Shown: positions 63,552 through 64,000 of the stretch, one piece after another | How the letters are laid out: the number at the start of each line of letters is the position of its first letter | How positions within the stretch are numbered: position 1 is the stretch's first letter | DNA from: Pseudoalteromonas luteoviolacea H33-S | GTDB taxonomy: Bacteria > Pseudomonadota > Gammaproteobacteria > Enterobacterales > Alteromonadaceae | DNA: 64,000 bases | Reading direction: 5' to 3' | Assembly: GCF_001625695.1 (NCBI RefSeq) | Contig: NZ_AUXY01000089.1 | Location: 1 to 64,000 of the forward strand | The notes under the pieces: generated by a model | Told to the model about the DNA's origin: nothing | Database searches by the model: none | Seen by the model: only the letters and a program-made list of their open reading frames with translations | Made by a program: the position numbers and the translations under genes

Positions 63552-64000
63552 CGGCTTCCCCCTTGCTCATAGCGATAAGTTTTCGCTACCACACCAAAAA
63601 CTAACGAGTTATTGCCAGCATTTTCAATTCTAAAATCATGCAAGCTCACTATCCTTGGCAACTGGGCCACTTTACTAACAAACTCACCAAACTCATGATA
63701 ACTACCCACAACTTCTAGGTTGATCGGTAACTCCGTATAAAACTCTTTTTTAACTTCGGGTAACCAGCCAATCTTTAAAAACGTTAAACCACTAGAAGTG
63801 CCAACATATGTTAAGTCATCTAACAACCCCGGCGTTTCGTTCGATGTTGGTAATTTTTTCAACAATTGCGAAAACTGCTCTTCCATATCGAGCATTTGCT
63901 GTCGATACAATTCTAAATTATTTGCTCGTCCATATTTTATGCGATAACTCTTACGAAGCTCTTCTTCTTTATTAACAGCAGCTTCGTAACGGTCAATAGA
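63548..64000 (-). CDS. pilO: Type IV pilus protein PilO (5' part off the right edge)
   Basis: The frame is open to the window edge, so the N-terminal membrane helix is missing; 150 codons are present. The visible start, SIDRYEAAVNKEEELRKSY, is the periplasmic coiled coil, followed by MEEQFSQLLKKLPTSNETPGLLDDL and the ferredoxin-like core (YTELPINLEVVGSYHEFGEFV). PilO pairs with PilN and binds PilP in the pilus alignment complex. pilN and pilM are expected just beyond the edge. Confidence 0.94.
   Translation of the reverse strand, partial: SIDRYEAAVNKEEELRKSYRIKYGRANNLELYRQQMLDMEEQFSQLLKKLPTSNETPGLLDDLTYVGTSSGLTFLKIGWLPEVKKEFYTELPINLEVVGSYHEFGEFVSKVAQLPRIVSLHDFRIENAGNNSLVFGVVAKTYRYEQGGSR

Noticed and set aside
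1..64000. Mobile elements, prophage genes, CRISPR arrays or defence islands
   Set aside because: No transposase, integrase, phage structural gene, regular spaced repeat or restriction system was recognised; dam sits in its normal housekeeping cluster.

Overview
The window reads as a single ordinary chromosomal segment of a marine gammaproteobacterium of the order Alteromonadales, most like Pseudoalteromonas. This rests on gene order and protein style: ilvLGMEDA, pilOPQ-aroK-aroB-damX-dam-rpe-gph-trpS, astC-astA-astD beside pabA, orn divergent from rsgA, and two cytochromes c. I ran no database comparison, so the genus is an inference. I see no insertion sequence, prophage, integron or CRISPR array. 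Genes are densely packed on both strands, with many 1-4 nt stop/start overlaps.

Layout. 1-190 is noncoding and carries a stable-RNA-like promoter firing off the left edge. 191-2917: orn, rsgA, psd. 2980-9555: a complete thiazole/pyrimidine thiamin operon on the minus strand (thiC-thiO-thiS-thiG-thiDE-thiF) behind a TPP riboswitch. 9591-14499: a META lipoprotein, a thioesterase, a TonB-dependent receptor, speD, an OsmC protein and a small DUF protein. 14665-18476: arginine succinyltransferase pathway genes astC-astA-astD. 18800-22841: an HDOD protein, pabA, a small GG-motif peptide, a DUF2489 protein, yihI and a methyltransferase. 22902-23214: a strong candidate for a CsrB/CsrC-type regulatory RNA. 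23478-31081: cytochrome c4, engB, a DUF1285 protein, a YceI protein, polA, elbB and cytochrome c5. 31228-39348: a GAF-GGDEF-degenerate EAL protein, rep, ubiK, carbonic anhydrase, a methyltransferase and an NMT1-like binding protein. 39420-45896: ilvA-D-E-M-G with leader peptide ilvL and its attenuator. 46237-48926: a TraB/GumN protein and a hybrid histidine kinase. 49101-53351: a lysine riboswitch followed by dapA-dapD-lysA and an AstE/aspartoacylase-like zinc hydrolase. 53533-53718: a second GG-motif peptide, cut by an in-frame TGA. 53789-64000: trpS-gph-rpe, a small inserted gene pair, then dam-damX-aroB-aroK-pilQ-pilP-pilO, with pilO running off the right edge.

The biosynthetic blocks each carry a visible end-product sensor: thiamin pyrophosphate (riboswitch), branched-chain amino acids (translation-coupled attenuation) and lysine (riboswitch). 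Lysine and arginine metabolism may touch, because an AstC/ArgD-type aminotransferase can also serve the DapC step, and the last gene of the lysine operon could serve the DapE step.

The parts most worth a second look are the GGA-rich RNA next to yihI, the two orphan precursor-like peptides with a shared leader pattern and no modifying enzymes nearby (one split by TGA exactly between leader and core), and the desuccinylase-like gene in the lysine-riboswitch operon.
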